Positions 19,833 to 30,898 of a DNA stretch of 64,000 bases are shown piece by piece. Source of the stretch: Sepioteuthis lessoniana. Its lineage: Eukaryota > Mollusca > Cephalopoda > Myopsida > Loliginidae. Below the pieces are notes generated by a model. The model was not told the origin of the DNA. It saw only the letters and a list, made by a program, of their open reading frames with translations, and did no database searches. Each line of letters starts with the position of its first letter. The first letter of the stretch is position 1. The translations under genes were made by a program, and so were the position numbers. The stretch lies in contig OY757916.1 of assembly GCA_963585895.1 (NCBI GenBank), positions 23,631,191-23,695,190 of the forward strand, written 5' to 3'.

Positions 19833-21045
19833 TGGAAGAAAGAAAGAGAGAGAGAGAGAGAGAGAGAAGGAAAATGAGAGAGAGCAAGGAAGTGTCAGTG
19901 AGAGATAGCAAGATTACAAGAGATAAGAAAAAAAAGAAGGAAACCAGAGAAAAGAATTTGAAGGTGAAAAAAAAGACATAGAAAAAGAAATAAGGTTCAC
20001 TAAGTGCATTAAAATAAAAATAAGGAAACCAAAAGAACCAACTAATGAAAAAGGTCAATGAGACTAGTAAGATACAAAGATGAGGTGGTAAAAGAACTGG
20101 CTGGGTACATTTAAGAAAAATGGATAGCAAAGGATTATTAAAGAAAAGTAAAAAGAAATACAGAAAGGCTGTTGAAAAAAGTGAAGAAAACAAAAGAAAA
20201 ACAAGGTGAAAAGAAAATAGAAAGAAAGAAAAAAGAAAACGTAAAGAAGGGAGAAAGAGAAAGGAAAGAAGAAAGTAAAAGAAAGCAAAGCACGAAAGAA
20301 AAAGTAAGAAAGAGCTAAAGAAAAAAAAAAGATGTAAGTAGAAAACCTGTAATAAATATTTGGTTCAGGAAAGTATAGAATAAAGAAGGCGAGAAAACGT
20401 GAGAAGGAGGAGTTTGAAAAGAAACAGGAGAGAAGGATAAGTAGAGAGGATAAAAAGGATAGAAAAGAGGGAGGAAGAGATGGTTGAGAAGAAAAAGAGA
20501 GAGAGAGAGAGAGATAGAGAGGAAATGTTAAAAGAGAAGGAAAAATATGAAGGGAAAGAGATGGAGAAGAAAGAGAAGTGAGGAGGGAAAGCAAAAGAGA
20601 GAGGAAGAGAGGTGGAGAGATGGGAAAAGAGGAAGGGAAAGATACTGTGGGGTGGAAAAAGAAGAGAGGACCAAAAGAAGAAGAAGAAGAAGAAGAAGAA
20701 GAAGAAGAAGAAGAAGAAGAAGAAGAAGAAGAAGAAAGAGAGCAGGAGAGAAGAAGTAAATAAAAAGACAGAAAGCGTTAAAGAAATAGAAAAAAAAATA
20801 GAGAAAAACAGGAAAAATATCTATTGGAGAGAAAAGGAGAGACAGATAGCCAAAGAAAGAGAGAGAGAGAGAGAGTAAAAAAATGATAGAAACTATCAAG
20901 AAAAATTATTAAAAAAATGGTTGAAAAAGAAAGATAAAGAAAAAGACTATGGAACAAAGAAAATTGATGGGAATTTGATCTGAGAGAAAGAAAAAAGACA
21001 AGAAAGATAAAGAAGTCTACAAAAAATGAAAAAGTCGTTATTACC
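19385..21045 (+). repeat. Long polypurine tract (GA-rich plus strand)
   Basis: About 1.65 kb in which the plus strand is overwhelmingly A/G. It includes (GAAA)n at 19460-19500 and 19628-19670, (GA)n at 19845-19868, a (TA)n island at 19788-19830 and (GAA)n at 20677-20736. Glu/Lys/Arg frames on plus and Phe/Leu/Ser frames on minus are artefacts. Confidence 0.92.
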
Positions 21046-21839
21046 ACATCAATGAATTTTCAATTCACTTATTACTAATCTTTTATAGAGATCAATTCTT
21101 TGTCTATTTCTTCCAGCTTTTTAATTTTCAGTTTCACTGGACTTGTAAAACCCAGCAGGGGATCAAATCGGTAAATAAATGAAACATTAAAAAAGTAGAA
21201 ATTGAAGAAAAAGGCATTCACACACTCACACATACACACATGCACACAGGAACCTATATATGCCCATTGCAACTGTATATGAAATTGGTTGTGAGAATTT
21301 GGAAGTGAAGATTCTCATCATTGCTCGTCAATATTTAAAGTTATTTACCTTCAGATAAACTTGCAAAACTATATTTATTAAAACAAAAACAAAAACAAAA
21401 AAATATTCTACTTTCTCTCAGAAAATGAAGCTTTTTGTGTGTGTGTGTGTGTGGGGGTGTGCGTGAGACATGAAGAAAATAAGATTTTCTTTTCTAATTT
21501 CATTTTTAAAACGGTAAATTAAAAATGCATTGAATATATTTTCCTTTCAAAATCTTTTTTTTTTTTTAATTGGTTATAAAATAAAAGTCAAAATAACAAA
21601 ATCATATTTTTTAAAAGTTTCTTTGAAATTTGTATTAAAAAAAAGAAAATCAGTTTGTGTTTTTTTTTGTTTTATTCTTTTTTGTGTGTGGAGGGTGCTT
21701 ATAATTGTCTGTATTAGGGGAAATTCTCAGAAGCTTCAAAATCTTTGGTAGATTATTTTAGTTAAAATCATTTTGAGAAAAAGCATTAATAATTGCATTT
21801 CTTTGTTATCATGCAGGCCAAGAATTATTATACTTTAAA
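21046..21839. other. Unassigned, AT-rich
   Basis: Contains short (CA)n at 21217-21247 and (TG)n at 21437-21452. A 73-codon Phe/Lys-rich frame at 21530-21751 lacks any domain. Confidence 0.35.
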
Positions 21840-22145
21840 TATAACAAGCAATTTGTTAGTATTAGATAGGAACACTTATAAACATATAACTGTGTGCAAA
21901 CACATAGTCATAAAAAGTTCAATTGGACATTGAAAAATATAGTAAATTACAATCAAATGAATCAAATTTCAGCATCAAATAACCCATAAGGAGTTGATAT
22001 GGCATTAAACAAATAAACCTAATCAAACCAATCATTTGTAACTAATCATAGCTTCAAGTAACTGTTCTTCACACAGTTATGGTTTCAAGTATTCTTATCT
22101 AATGCAAATAATTGGTTGGGGCTGTAGAATTTTGAATAGATTATT
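21840..22145 (+). mobile_element. Retroposon C fragments
   Basis: 21840-22030 is a 3' half with tail (GCATCAAATAACCCATAAGG). 22036-22120 carries minus-oriented internal C sequence. 22120-22140 has GGTTGGGGCTGTAGAATT, the start of another plus-strand C. This is a scrambled join of at least three pieces. Confidence 0.6.
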
Positions 22146-22167
22146 AGCATCAGTATATATATATATA

Positions 22168-22368
22168 CATACCAAACACTCAAAAAATGGTACTTGATGC
22201 CTCCTTGCTTAAAACTCACCATTATAAGGTAAGGATCAAGGGTAAAGTGAAGCAATCAAGGGAAATGAGTTGTGCCCTCCCCTACACCAAGGGGTAGTAG
22301 CTATTAAAAAGGGAGCCTTTGAGTCACCCTCCACTATGGTCACCAACTTTACTTTACTTTACTTTATA
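22168..22368 (+). mobile_element. SINE-A without tRNA head
   Basis: Begins at the ATACCAAACACTCAAAAAAT block right after (TA)n and ends in (TTTAC)n running into (TA)n again. Confidence 0.85.
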
Positions 22369-22439
22369 TATATATATACATATATATATATGTATGTATG
22401 ATTTGTTCGTGAATAGTTTCTAGATGACATTATTTTTGA

Positions 22440-23003
22440 ATAAGTCAGAACTCATTTATTTGTGCTCAGTCAATCACAAATAGTTCTATTTGAACAGTTA
22501 AATAGTTTTAAGTATTGTTATTCAACAGTAATAATCCTTTTTAATATTAATCATTTGTCTGTTTGAATTCAGTTAAATTCTTTCAAGTATTGCTATCTAA
22601 CATAAATAAATCTATTTGAATACAGCTAAATGGTTTTAATTATTACTAACTAACAATGCTATTTAATATCAATCATTAGTGTTGTTCTTTCTTGTTTGCA
22701 CACAGGTAAATAGTTCCAACTAATGCTATTTAACATTAATAATTCTATTTGATAATAATAATCCCTAGTAAAAGATCAAACAGTTCTATTTGACCCTTAG
22801 ATGGGACCCTTACAGGTACTAACACTCGAGATCAGAGTGAACTTGGCAGTAATGGCAATGAAGCGGGTACTCCACATTCTCCTAGCTCAAGAAGTGGAGC
22901 TTCACCATCAGATGGTTTAGTGTCATATCTAGGACACTCATCAGGCAAGGTAGTCTTATCCTTCCACAGAGAAGCAATCGGTGTATTCTATAGCCCCAAC
23001 TAA
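22440..23003 (-). mobile_element. Retroposon C
   Basis: Minus-strand copy with internal units at 22480-22780 and the 5' body at 22790-23003, ending in the complement of the start motif (AGCCCCAACTAAGC). Confidence 0.75.
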
Positions 23004-23009
23004 GCGAGC

Positions 23010-23115
23010 AGGGGACAGTTGAGAAAGGACAATGACGTACTGTTTGTGAGTGATGTAGAAAGAGTTTCTGGTAGGATGATATTGGTGAAGGTAGTAGCAA
23101 TGGACCTGTGTCGGG
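23010..23115 (+). pseudogene. LINE endonuclease domain fragment
   Basis: The frame reads DVLFVSDVERVSGRMILVKV followed by VAMD. This resembles the beta-strand region of the APE-type endonuclease in RTE-like LINEs, just before the usual NVYAPQ-type motif. After residue D the frame (to 23273) no longer looks like LINE. Only about 35 codons survive. Confidence 0.5.
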
Positions 23116-23880
23116 ACATTGTAGCCTGTTTCAGAATGGCAAAGAAGTGTAGTCCTGGTGGAGTTGATGGTGTTATGGAGAAAGAATGTGTCCGAAAAAG
23201 CATCTGCTTGGATTATCACCAGCTTAAAAGCACCTACCAGCACTCAAGCTTAGCTGGGGAGGTGTCCTGTTGAAGAGGAGCAAGGTTCACCATATGGAAT
23301 AGGCGGGCTTTCTCAGGTGAAACTAGTGTATCAGCAGCCAAAAATCATGTTAATAGGATGAAAGTTGGAGCAACTCAAAATTTCTATGTTTTCCAATTTT
23401 TAGTGCCTTGTGGTACACCATAATTATATTTGACGTTTTTTTACCAAACTTGTTCAGTATAAAAAAGAAGGAAATTTATCTCCCCGCCTCTCTCTCTAAC
23501 GTTCTCTCTATTTTCAAAATTTCTTGATTTATTTCAACTTTCATTTTCATTATTCCAAATGCTCACTATTTTTCAACAGATGAGTTTATTTTTAATGTGA
23601 ATAATTATTAAAAATACCTGGTTTTACCAAGGAGGAACTACCTTAGGAAAAGATCTCCTGTTACTAGGCTAGAATTAGTTTTAGCTTTCACAGAATTTGA
23701 GGACAGGTATGTTTATTTGACTAGTGAAATATTATACAAGTTCACTGTTTTGAATGGAAAAAAATATGCCCACTACATGACGTTTTCTTTAAAAACATAT
23801 TTTTGCTATCTTTTAAGCATAACAGAGAAGTTCTACCGTTATCTGCATAGTCTCGTGTTAAAAGTTACTGTTAAGTTGTT
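23116..23880. other. Unassigned; upper part moderately GC-rich
   Basis: 23116-23330 is GC-rich and open in several frames on both strands without a recognised domain. It could be more of the LINE in a shifted frame. The rest is AT-rich with nothing visible. Confidence 0.3.
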
Positions 23881-23883
23881 GTA

Positions 23884-24773
23884 CAGGGTGTAACAATAAA
23901 ATTGTCGTCCTAAAGAAAACAACACCACTGCTTTATTTTAAAACTTTTATTGAAAAAAAATCAATTCAGGTAACTTGATTATGTAGTAGAGTTGACATCT
24001 ATTCAAGGTAGCCGCCTTCAACCTCAATCACTGCCTCGATACGGATCCGGAACTGGGAGCATGCCTTTTCAACAAGCGTCGGTGGGAGCTCAGCAAATAC
24101 TCAGCGGATAGCAGCGATCAGGCTGGCTTTGGTGTTGTGGGAGGTCATGTTGGTGATGTTCTCGACGTATGACCAAACGAAATAGTCAAACAGGTTCAGG
24201 TCGAGGGAGGAAGGGGACCAGTGAGAGAAGGGTACAAAGCCATAGCACTCCTTCTGAAGCCAAGCCTTGGTCTCTTTGGACTTGTGGGCCGGCACCGAGT
24301 CCTGCTGCCACCGGCCACCTGATTGCACCAGGGGATCACCACACTCTTCAGCACATCCAGGTACACTTTGGTGTTGACTTTTAAGCCAATTTCGTAGATG
24401 TGAGGTGGCATCATGTGGCCCTCACCACACCAAAGACCATAACCATTGCCAGAAACTTTGTTTTCATCAGCCTGGGCACATCCCTGTTATTCGTGGCAAT
24501 CCAGATTTGCATTTTGAGGGTGCTGGCAATGGTCCTGTTGTCATAACTTGGATCGGTAGAGTGCATGAGTTGTACGGCAGTGCATCTCTGACCTTGCTCG
24601 TTGAACATTGTGTCACTTTCAGACATGATAGAAGGCTCCTATCGCTCTTGGGATTTGTACACAACTGGCCAACTAGTAGATGGTCAGCAGTAAAAAAAGG
24701 AAACCGGTTTTCATTAAACGGAAATGGAATGATGTCATCTTTTCTAGGGCGCCAATTTTATCGTTCCACCCGG
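23884..24773 (-). mobile_element. maT-like mariner, both ends intact
   Basis: 890 bp element between TA dinucleotides (23882-23883, 24774-24775). The ~28 bp terminal inverted repeats are CAGGGTGTAACAATAAAATT... on the left and CCGGGTGGAACGATAAAATT... on the minus strand at the right. The transposase relic reads on minus. The length is below the ~1.3 kb usual for the group, so the 5' part of the gene is deleted. Confidence 0.9.
24000..24470 (-). pseudogene. DD37D transposase, frameshifted
   Basis: Minus frames in order: an LMKTKFLAMVMVFGVV piece (about 24465-24415), then PHIYEIGLKVNTKVYLDVLK and VVIPWCNQVAGG (24410-24300). After a frameshift comes WQQDSVPAHKSKETKAWLQK (24310 down), then LDLNLFDYFVWSYVENITNM. 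The Asp of QQDS and the Asp of LFDYF are separated by 37 residues, the DD37D mark of maT elements. The first catalytic Asp is lost. Downstream (24100-24000) the sequence still resembles the C-terminus but has a stop in frame. Confidence 0.8.
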
Positions 24774-24914
24774 TAGAAATAAGAAGTTTATTAGTGTTCA
24801 CTTGTAAAGATGTATTAAGGTTCTGTTTATATGGTTCTGTAAATGCATGTTGAGATAGCTTAAAGAAGATGAAAGAAAATGGAAATTAGTAGCATACACT
24901 GAGACATATAAAAG

Positions 24915-25168
24915 TTGTTGACGTCTATAGTCGAGGGCAACCCGAAGGCTCCCTTTTCAATAGCTACTACACCAAGATGAAGGGGAGGGTGCTACTCCTT
25001 TCCCTGGATTGCTCCACTTTACCCTTGATCCCCATCTTACAATGCTGGTTGTTAAGCAAGACAGCATCAAATACCATTTTTTGAGTCTTTGGTATGACTC
25101 ATCCTGGGATTGAACCCAGGTCTTCCAGATCATTTGTGAACACTCTACTCATTAGGCTAATGGCCCGA
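24915..25168 (-). mobile_element. SINE-A, full length
   Basis: Tail at 24920 (ATAGTCGAGGGCAACCCGAA), head complement at 25105-25168 (GGGATTGAACCCAGG; ATTAGGCTAATGGCC). Confidence 0.85.
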
Positions 25169-25310
25169 AGAGTCCTGATATGGTGATGAAATAGTGATAA
25201 ATTTATTATTTTGTATTATAAACAAGAAGTCATCAACAAGATCACACAGAAAATTAAATCAAAATGTAGCTAAAAACACATGACAAGAAATTGAAAATAT
25301 ATACGTATCA

Positions 25311-25690
25311 TCATCATCATCATGTCGCGTCACCAGCATGGATCTTCCTGACCCTCTCTTGCCACCCGTGTCTATTGTCCATCACTCCCGGTAGGTCTTC
25401 AAGGCTACATCCTGTATCGACACAAAGCTGTTGTGTATAGGTTCTTGCTGGTCGTCCTGCCTTTGCTCGTTCATGTGAAGAGGTCCACTGGAGTATGTCG
25501 CTTATAAGTTTGTCCTTACTCCTCCAGCAGAGTCCCGCATGTCTGATTTGTCTAACTTGGATAGTTTTCATGATGAGTGGTCGGTGGCTGTACAGCTGCT
25601 GCTTTCAAAGGTGCTGCTTCCAGGATTTGTTCAGTGTTGCTCACAGCATTCTTATGTAATTGCCGTCAAGCTTTTGTTCCATATATTTAG
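25311..25690 (-). mobile_element. RTE-like LINE, 3' end
   Basis: The 3' terminus is a (CAT)n run at 25311-25323, as RTE-clade LINEs end in short tandem repeats. Minus-strand coding reads ...KTIQVRQIRHAGLCWRSKDK... , GRPARTYTQQLCVDTGCS and GWQERVRKI before the repeat. This is the conserved C-terminus that follows the reverse transcriptase. Upstream (25571-25690) homology continues but the frame is broken. It is 5'-truncated and dead. Confidence 0.75.
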
Positions 25691-25769
25691 TTCCGAGCTG
25701 AGTTGGTTTTTAGCGGTGGGGGAGCGTGAAGGAATTTGCATGAATAAGTCATATCAGAAGGTGTAAAAT

Positions 25770-26335
25770 TCTCTTACATCTTGATGATTTCAATAATGCA
25801 AATATAGATACATGTTGTGGCAGAGCACCCGAAGCTCCAGGGGAACAATCGTGACTACATTGTTCAGAGAATCTGTGACACTGATACCCTGTCCTTGTTA
25901 TCAGATCATTCAAAAAGTGTAGCTTGTCCTACACCAGCCTTTGCCACTATAAACAAATCATCAGTATAATAGTCAAGTAATTCACATCTTTGATCAAACT
26001 GTTGCAGACTAATATGTCAAGCTCAAATGTTGTTCTTATAAAAAGTTCAGTAATGTAGATTACCGTGATTATTTATGTATTTTCCAGATTTTTCAGTCCA
26101 AAAGTTAGAAAGCACATATAATACATGAGAAGTATATAATTAACTTTTTTCCAGCCACACACCTCACTATATTCAGATTGGGTTGACCAAGATTAAATCA
26201 AATATCTACCCCAAAACAAATATGTTTTATGCTATTACAGAGAAATATCAACATGAATGTTTATTTATTATTTTCATTCTCCAAATGTGAACTTATTTTG
26301 ACCGTGAACATGCTGCATTTTTGTTTTAACATGTC
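25770..26335. other. Unassigned; weak coding-like patch
   Basis: 25880-26010 on the minus strand has a ~30-codon open stretch (…CELLDYYTDDLFIVAKAG…) of balanced composition, ended by a TGA. It may be a retroelement scrap. Nothing else was recognised. Confidence 0.25.
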
Positions 26336-26346
26336 CATGTGTTTGC

Positions 26347-26570
26347 TCTAAATACTGCATATGGCCTAGTGGGTAGAGTGTTTGCCAATGGTCCCTGAGA
26401 CCTGCGTTCAATCCCAGCAATTTAAGGTATGTATCAAGGGTAAAGGGGAGCAATCCAGGGAAAGGAGTAACACCCTCCCTTATGCCTTGGCATAGTAGCC
26501 ATTAAAAAAAGAGCCTTCTTGTTGCCCTCAACAACGGTTGCTAACTTTACTTACTTTAGATATTGTATGT
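26347..26570 (+). mobile_element. SINE-A with internal deletion
   Basis: Head ATGGCCTAGTGGGTAGAG, then the B-box block. The CATACCAAAGACTC to CACTCAGC segment is missing, so the B-box block joins AATTTAAGGTATGTATCAAG directly. The tail is complete. Confidence 0.8.
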
Positions 26571-26599
26571 ATGTGTATTTGCCAACATTTCCACATGGG

Positions 26600-26800
26600 C
26601 TGAATGTGACACAAAGTCATTTTTTAAGTGGAGTTTAACAGGTTTGAATTCAGAGTTTTCATTCTCCTGGACCAGTTGCCATATGAAGGCTAAATAGCTG
26701 GTCTGCCCTACTATTTACCCATTACTGAATGGAGAATAGTTGGGCTCATACCTTTCCAAAGGGTATCAGTACTATGTGAAATGCAAACAGCTTTGAACTT
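26600..26800 (-). mobile_element. SINE-D, 3' part
   Basis: The complement of the D tail (TTTTTAAGTGGAGTTTAACA, GAATTCAGAGTTTTCATTCT) is followed by CTATTTACCCATTACTGAAT and the B/D body TTTCCAAAGGGTAT. Confidence 0.6.
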
Positions 26801-26894
26801 GTTTCATCGAGTGCATTTTCAATGACAATAACCTTTACATCAAGAGTGCCTCTACATTTTTAAGACAATGAAAATTATATAACTGTTAATTATT

Positions 26895-27135
26895 TGTTAG
26901 TTGCCAATGGTCCAGGAGACCAGGGTTCAATCCCAGGTCAAGTCATAACAAACACTCAAAAAATGGTACTTGATGCCGCCTTGCTTAACACTTAGCGTTA
27001 TAAGGTGTGGATCAAGGGTAAAGTGGTGCAATCTAGAGAAAAGAGTAGTGCCCTCTCCTACACCTTGGTGTGGTGGCTATTGAAAAGGGACCCTTCTGGT
27101 TGCCCTTGACTATGGTCGCCCACTTTACTTTTTAC
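26895..27135 (+). mobile_element. SINE-A, nearly complete
   Basis: Lacks the first ~20 bp of the head. The B-box block GGGTTCAATCCCAGGTCAAG and the rest are intact. Confidence 0.8.
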
Positions 27136-27212
27136 TATGAAGTGATAAAAAGCAAAGTAAATGCTTAATTAAGGATTTAAGCTGCAACAAATTCCAAAAA
27201 GTTACTGTGTGT

Positions 27213-28470
27213 TATATTAGTGAATTTTTTCCAGAATTTTGTTGTTCAAAGTTAGGGACACATGATATACATGAGTGTAAATTAAATATAAATAATTATG
27301 GTAAGGAGAATTTTTTCCAGAATTTTGTTGTTCAAATTTAGGGACACATGATATACATGAGTGTAAATTAAATATAAATAATTATTGTAAGGAGAATTTT
27401 TTCCAGAATTTTGTTGTTCAAATTTAGGGACACATGATATACATGAGTGTAAATTAAATATAAATAATTATTGTAAGGAGAATTTTTTCCAGAATTTTGT
27501 AGTTCAAAGTTAGGGATGCATGATATACATGAGTGTAAATTAAATATAAATAATTATTGTAAGGAGAATTTTTTCCAGAATTTTGTTGTTCAAAGTTAGG
27601 GACACATGATATACATGAGTGTAAATTAAATATAAATAATTATTGTAAGGAGAATTTTTTCCAGAATTTTGTTGTTCAAAGTTAGGGACACATGATATAC
27701 ATGAGTGTAAATTAAATATAAATAATTATTGTAAGGAGAATTTTTTCCAGAATTTTGTAGTTCAAAGTTAGGGATGCATGATATACATGAGTGTAAATTA
27801 AATATAAATAATTATTGTAAGGAGAATTTTTTCCAGAATTTTGTTGTTCAAAGTTAGGGACACATGATATACATGAGTGTAAATTAAATATAAATAATTA
27901 TTGTAAGGAGAATTTTTTCCAGAATTTTGTTGTTCAAAGTTAGGGACACATGATATACATGAGTGTAAATTAAATATAAATAATTATTGTAAGGAGAATT
28001 TTTTCCAGAATTTTGTTGTTCAAAGTTAGGGACACATGATATACATGAGTGTAAATTAAATATAAATAATTATTGTAAGGAGAATTTTTTCCAGAATTTT
28101 GTTGTTCAAAGTTAGGGACACATGATATACATGAGTGTAAATTAAATATAAATAATTATTGTAAGGAGAATTTTTTCCAGAATTTTGTAGTTCAAAGTTA
28201 GGGACACATGATATACATGAGTGTAAATTAAATATAAATAATTATTGTAAGGAGAATTTTTTCCAGAATTTTGTAGTTCAAAGTTAGGGATGCATGTTAT
28301 ACATGAGTGTATGTTGAATATAAATAATTATTGTAAAAAGAATTTTTTCCAGAATTATTGTGAGAAGAATTTTTTCCAGAATTTTGTACTTCAAAGTTAG
28401 GGACGCATGTTATACATGTGCATGTTAAATACAAATAATTATTGTAAGGAGAACTTTTCTAGTCTTATAG
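27213..28470. repeat. 86-bp satellite array, about 14 copies
   Basis: TTTTTTCCAG recurs at 27225, 27311, 27397, 27483 and 27569 and onward at exactly 86 bp. The unit contains AATTTTGTTGTTCAAAGTTA and ACACATGATATACATGAGTG. Two unit variants (GTTGTTC/GACACATG and GTAGTTC/GATGCATG) are interleaved, which suggests higher-order amplification. The right edge is degenerate and truncated. Confidence 0.95.
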
Positions 28471-28507
28471 TTAATCTACAGATGTGCATTGGATTCATAA
28501 TTTTGTG

Positions 28508-28976
28508 GATGAGTCGTTGTGGTGTAATGGTTAAAGAGCTGGACTGCACAATTGTAGTAAGTGAGTTCAAACTCCAATTGCACTATTACATTCACTTTTG
28601 GACAAATACCTTTGGGAAAGGTATGAACCCCCTTATCCTCCCAGCTATAGGTTAAATAGTACCACTACTGTTCTTCTATAAGAATGACTTTGGCATTAAA
28701 TTACCCACAAAAGCTGATATGCTATTTGTTATGGTACGTACCTTACGGACTACAAGGAACACTTCCTATTAACATGAATACCGGGAGAATATTCATCTCG
28801 GCGTTAAGTTAACTCCAGCCTAATACTGTGGCAGTCAGACTGACATTCAACACTCTTTTACCTATGCTGTATTTATACTTTTGTTCAATATACTTGTTTC
28901 ATGTAATCCTGAGTTCATGTCTTTCCTCCGGACCTTTTACTGCTCCACAATACTATTAAAAACAAAGAAACCATAA
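28508..28976 (+). mobile_element. SINE-B split by a solo LTR
   Basis: Head at 28512 (GTTGTGGTGTAATGGTTAAA), body to 28726, then the LTR. The last tail bases AAAAACAAAGAAACC resume at 28958. Confidence 0.85.
28727..28952. mobile_element. Solo LTR, 226 bp, 5-bp TSD
   Basis: Bounded by the direct repeat CTATT (28722-28726, 28953-28957). It starts TGTTATGG and ends CCACAATA, an imperfect inverted pair in line with LTR ends. It holds a TATA-like TGTATTTATACTTTT. No internal retrotransposon coding was seen, so it is read as a solo LTR left by recombination. A Gypsy-type origin fits the 5-bp TSD but is inferred. Confidence 0.65.
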
Positions 28977-29717
28977 TTTTGTTCAAATATATAAATTGAT
29001 AGATATGAACAGATAGATAGATAGATATGAATAATCTAGGATAGAGAGATAAATGTGTACACACTGAGATATATAGACCAGTGTTATATAATAACTGTCC
29101 TTGAATATTGGTGTGTGTAGATTTTTTTGGCTTGTTTATGACTGTGTGGGTGTTTAATAGAAGTTATAAAAAGTTATTTGTATTGAGCAATTCCTGTTGG
29201 TATTCATGGAAAGATATTTTGTAAGTAATCATGAGACACAAGTCAAATGAAGAACTATGAATATTAAAAAAAAGCTCTATAGTCACAAGTGAGTGATGGA
29301 TGCTGCTGACAATTATGAGATCTTAAACTGACTTCATTTTTTTCTTCTGTCAGATATTTCTAAGGAATTACATTTCAGTGAGTTTTAAATATTACAGATT
29401 TACGTTGAGATTCTTCCATCAAAAGTCAGCATAAAACCTTACAAATACACTCATTTGTCTACATATGTGTTTACTTATTCTTTATCTTAGACTATATATA
29501 TATATATATATATATACAACTTTATGGCAATGGGCCATGATAAGATAAGTTTAGCTAATATTACACTTCTGCTCTCTGTTTCTATCTCTCTTTCTATCTC
29601 TCACTCTCTCTCTCTTTATCTATCAACCTATATATATGGCAGGCTGACACTGTTCATATTTATCTATCTATCTATCTAAAATTTTAAATTTTATTTCATG
29701 TTTATTCTATTTTTATG
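28977..29717. other. Unassigned with microsatellites
   Basis: Short GATA repeats at 29005-29030, (TA)n at 29493-29516, (TC)n-rich at 29575-29615 and TATC at 29660-29680. No ORF of interest. Confidence 0.5.
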
Positions 29718-30215
29718 TTGCCCAGTTGGCTGGGGCCGTAGAATATACCGATTTAATCTCTGCAGAGGGGTGTGACCTCACATAATGAGTGTCCTGATAT
29801 GATTCTAAACAATCTGATGGTGAGGTTTCAGTCCTGGAGGTTTGGGAAATGTCCAGTACCTCTTCATTGCCATTACTCTCAGGTCCACTCAGAGTACTAG
29901 AACCTGTTAGAGTCCCATTTATGGGTCAAATAGAACTGTTTAACTATTTAACTATGTGAAAACAAATGACTGGTGTTGAATTAAATTGTTAGCATTAAAT
30001 AGCAATGCTTGAAACCATTTAACTGTATGCAAACAAATATTTAATTCTCAATAGAATTATTTGTGTTTGATAGGAATACTTGAAACCATTTCCCTGAGTT
30101 CAAGCAAATGAACTCTGGTTCATTTAAAATGTTACTTGTCAACTATTCATTTACAAATCATATATTGATGTATTAATAGGATTTGTCATTAAATATCCAA
30201 CAAATATAGGGTATT
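29718..30215 (+). mobile_element. Retroposon C
   Basis: Starts GCCCAGTTGGCTGGGGCCGT. The body and internal units are clear, and the tail is degenerate (GTCATTAAATATCCAAC). Confidence 0.8.
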
Positions 30216-30259
30216 TATCTCAATCTGTTTATATCTATCATCTTATCAGGCATGTTGGC

Positions 30260-30299
30260 TGGCTCAGTCAGCTGTTATCTATCTATCTATCTATCTATC

Positions 30300-30330
<31 letters not shown>

Positions 30331-30480
30331 CTTTACTGTAAAGTCAGTTCATATCCATACTTATCTATCTATCTATCTATCTATCAATTTCATCCAGTTT
30401 ATATTTATCTATCTCAGCTTGTTATAATGAATCTATCTTTCTATTTAATCTAGATTCAGTTAATTTATCTCAGTTTGTTT
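30260..30480. repeat. (TATC)n and (TA)n microsatellites
   Basis: TATC blocks at 30274-30300 and 30358-30385 with a TA block at 30299-30326. Confidence 0.92.
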
Positions 30481-30549
30481 TTATGTATGTATGTATGTTT
30501 CTTTCATAGGTTATTTAATGTCACAGCTTTTCTTCTATACCTTTTCCAG

Positions 30550-30722
30550 TGCAAAATGGGAATAGTTCATTTCAAAATGGGAATAGTTCATTTCAAAATG
30601 GGAGTAGTTCATTTCAAAATGGGAATAGTTCATTTCAAAATGGGAGTAGTTCATTTCAAAATGGGAATAGTTCAGTTCAAAATGGGAATAGTTCAGTTCA
30701 AAATGGGAATAGTTCATTTCAA
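30550..30722. repeat. 21-bp minisatellite, 8 units
   Basis: Eight tandem 21-mers that vary only at G/A and T/G positions. Because 21 is a multiple of three, both strands stay open (MGIVHFK-type repeats on plus). This is a by-product, not evidence of a protein. Confidence 0.95.
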
Positions 30723-30898
30723 AAGTATGAATATAAAAAATATTTTATAAATTATTTGAGCAATAAAATTGTTAACATTTTATAATATATAAAAAAAATT
30801 AACAAATCAATACCTTGTTGTAGTACCAAAGATATTTATGAATTTAATTTTTTTTTATTCTAAATTTCTTATTTTGAACTGAACTATTTCCATTTTGA

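Noticed and set aside
20547..20878. Glu/Lys/Arg-rich proteins on plus and Leu/Phe/Ser-rich ones on minus
   Set aside because: Products of the (GAA)n and polypurine tract. The same applies at 34.2-34.6, 35.2-36.2, 45.9-46.3 and 59.2-59.7 kb.
23116..23273. Continuation of the LINE endonuclease frame to 23273
   Set aside because: After about 23110 the translation loses all resemblance to the endonuclease, so only the first ~35 codons are annotated.
25880..26010. Minus-strand stretch reading CELLDYYTDDLFIVAKAG as a reverse-transcriptase motif
   Set aside because: Only about 30 codons, the YxDD-type motif is not correct, and there is no supporting flanking homology.
27213..28470. Regular direct repeats suggestive of a CRISPR array
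   Set aside because: Units are contiguous 86-mers with no variable spacers, in an animal-type genome. It is a satellite.
30549..30785. Repeat protein with MGIVHFK or NGNSSFQ units
   Set aside because: All frames of a 21-bp minisatellite stay open, including the other strand. No start context or domain.
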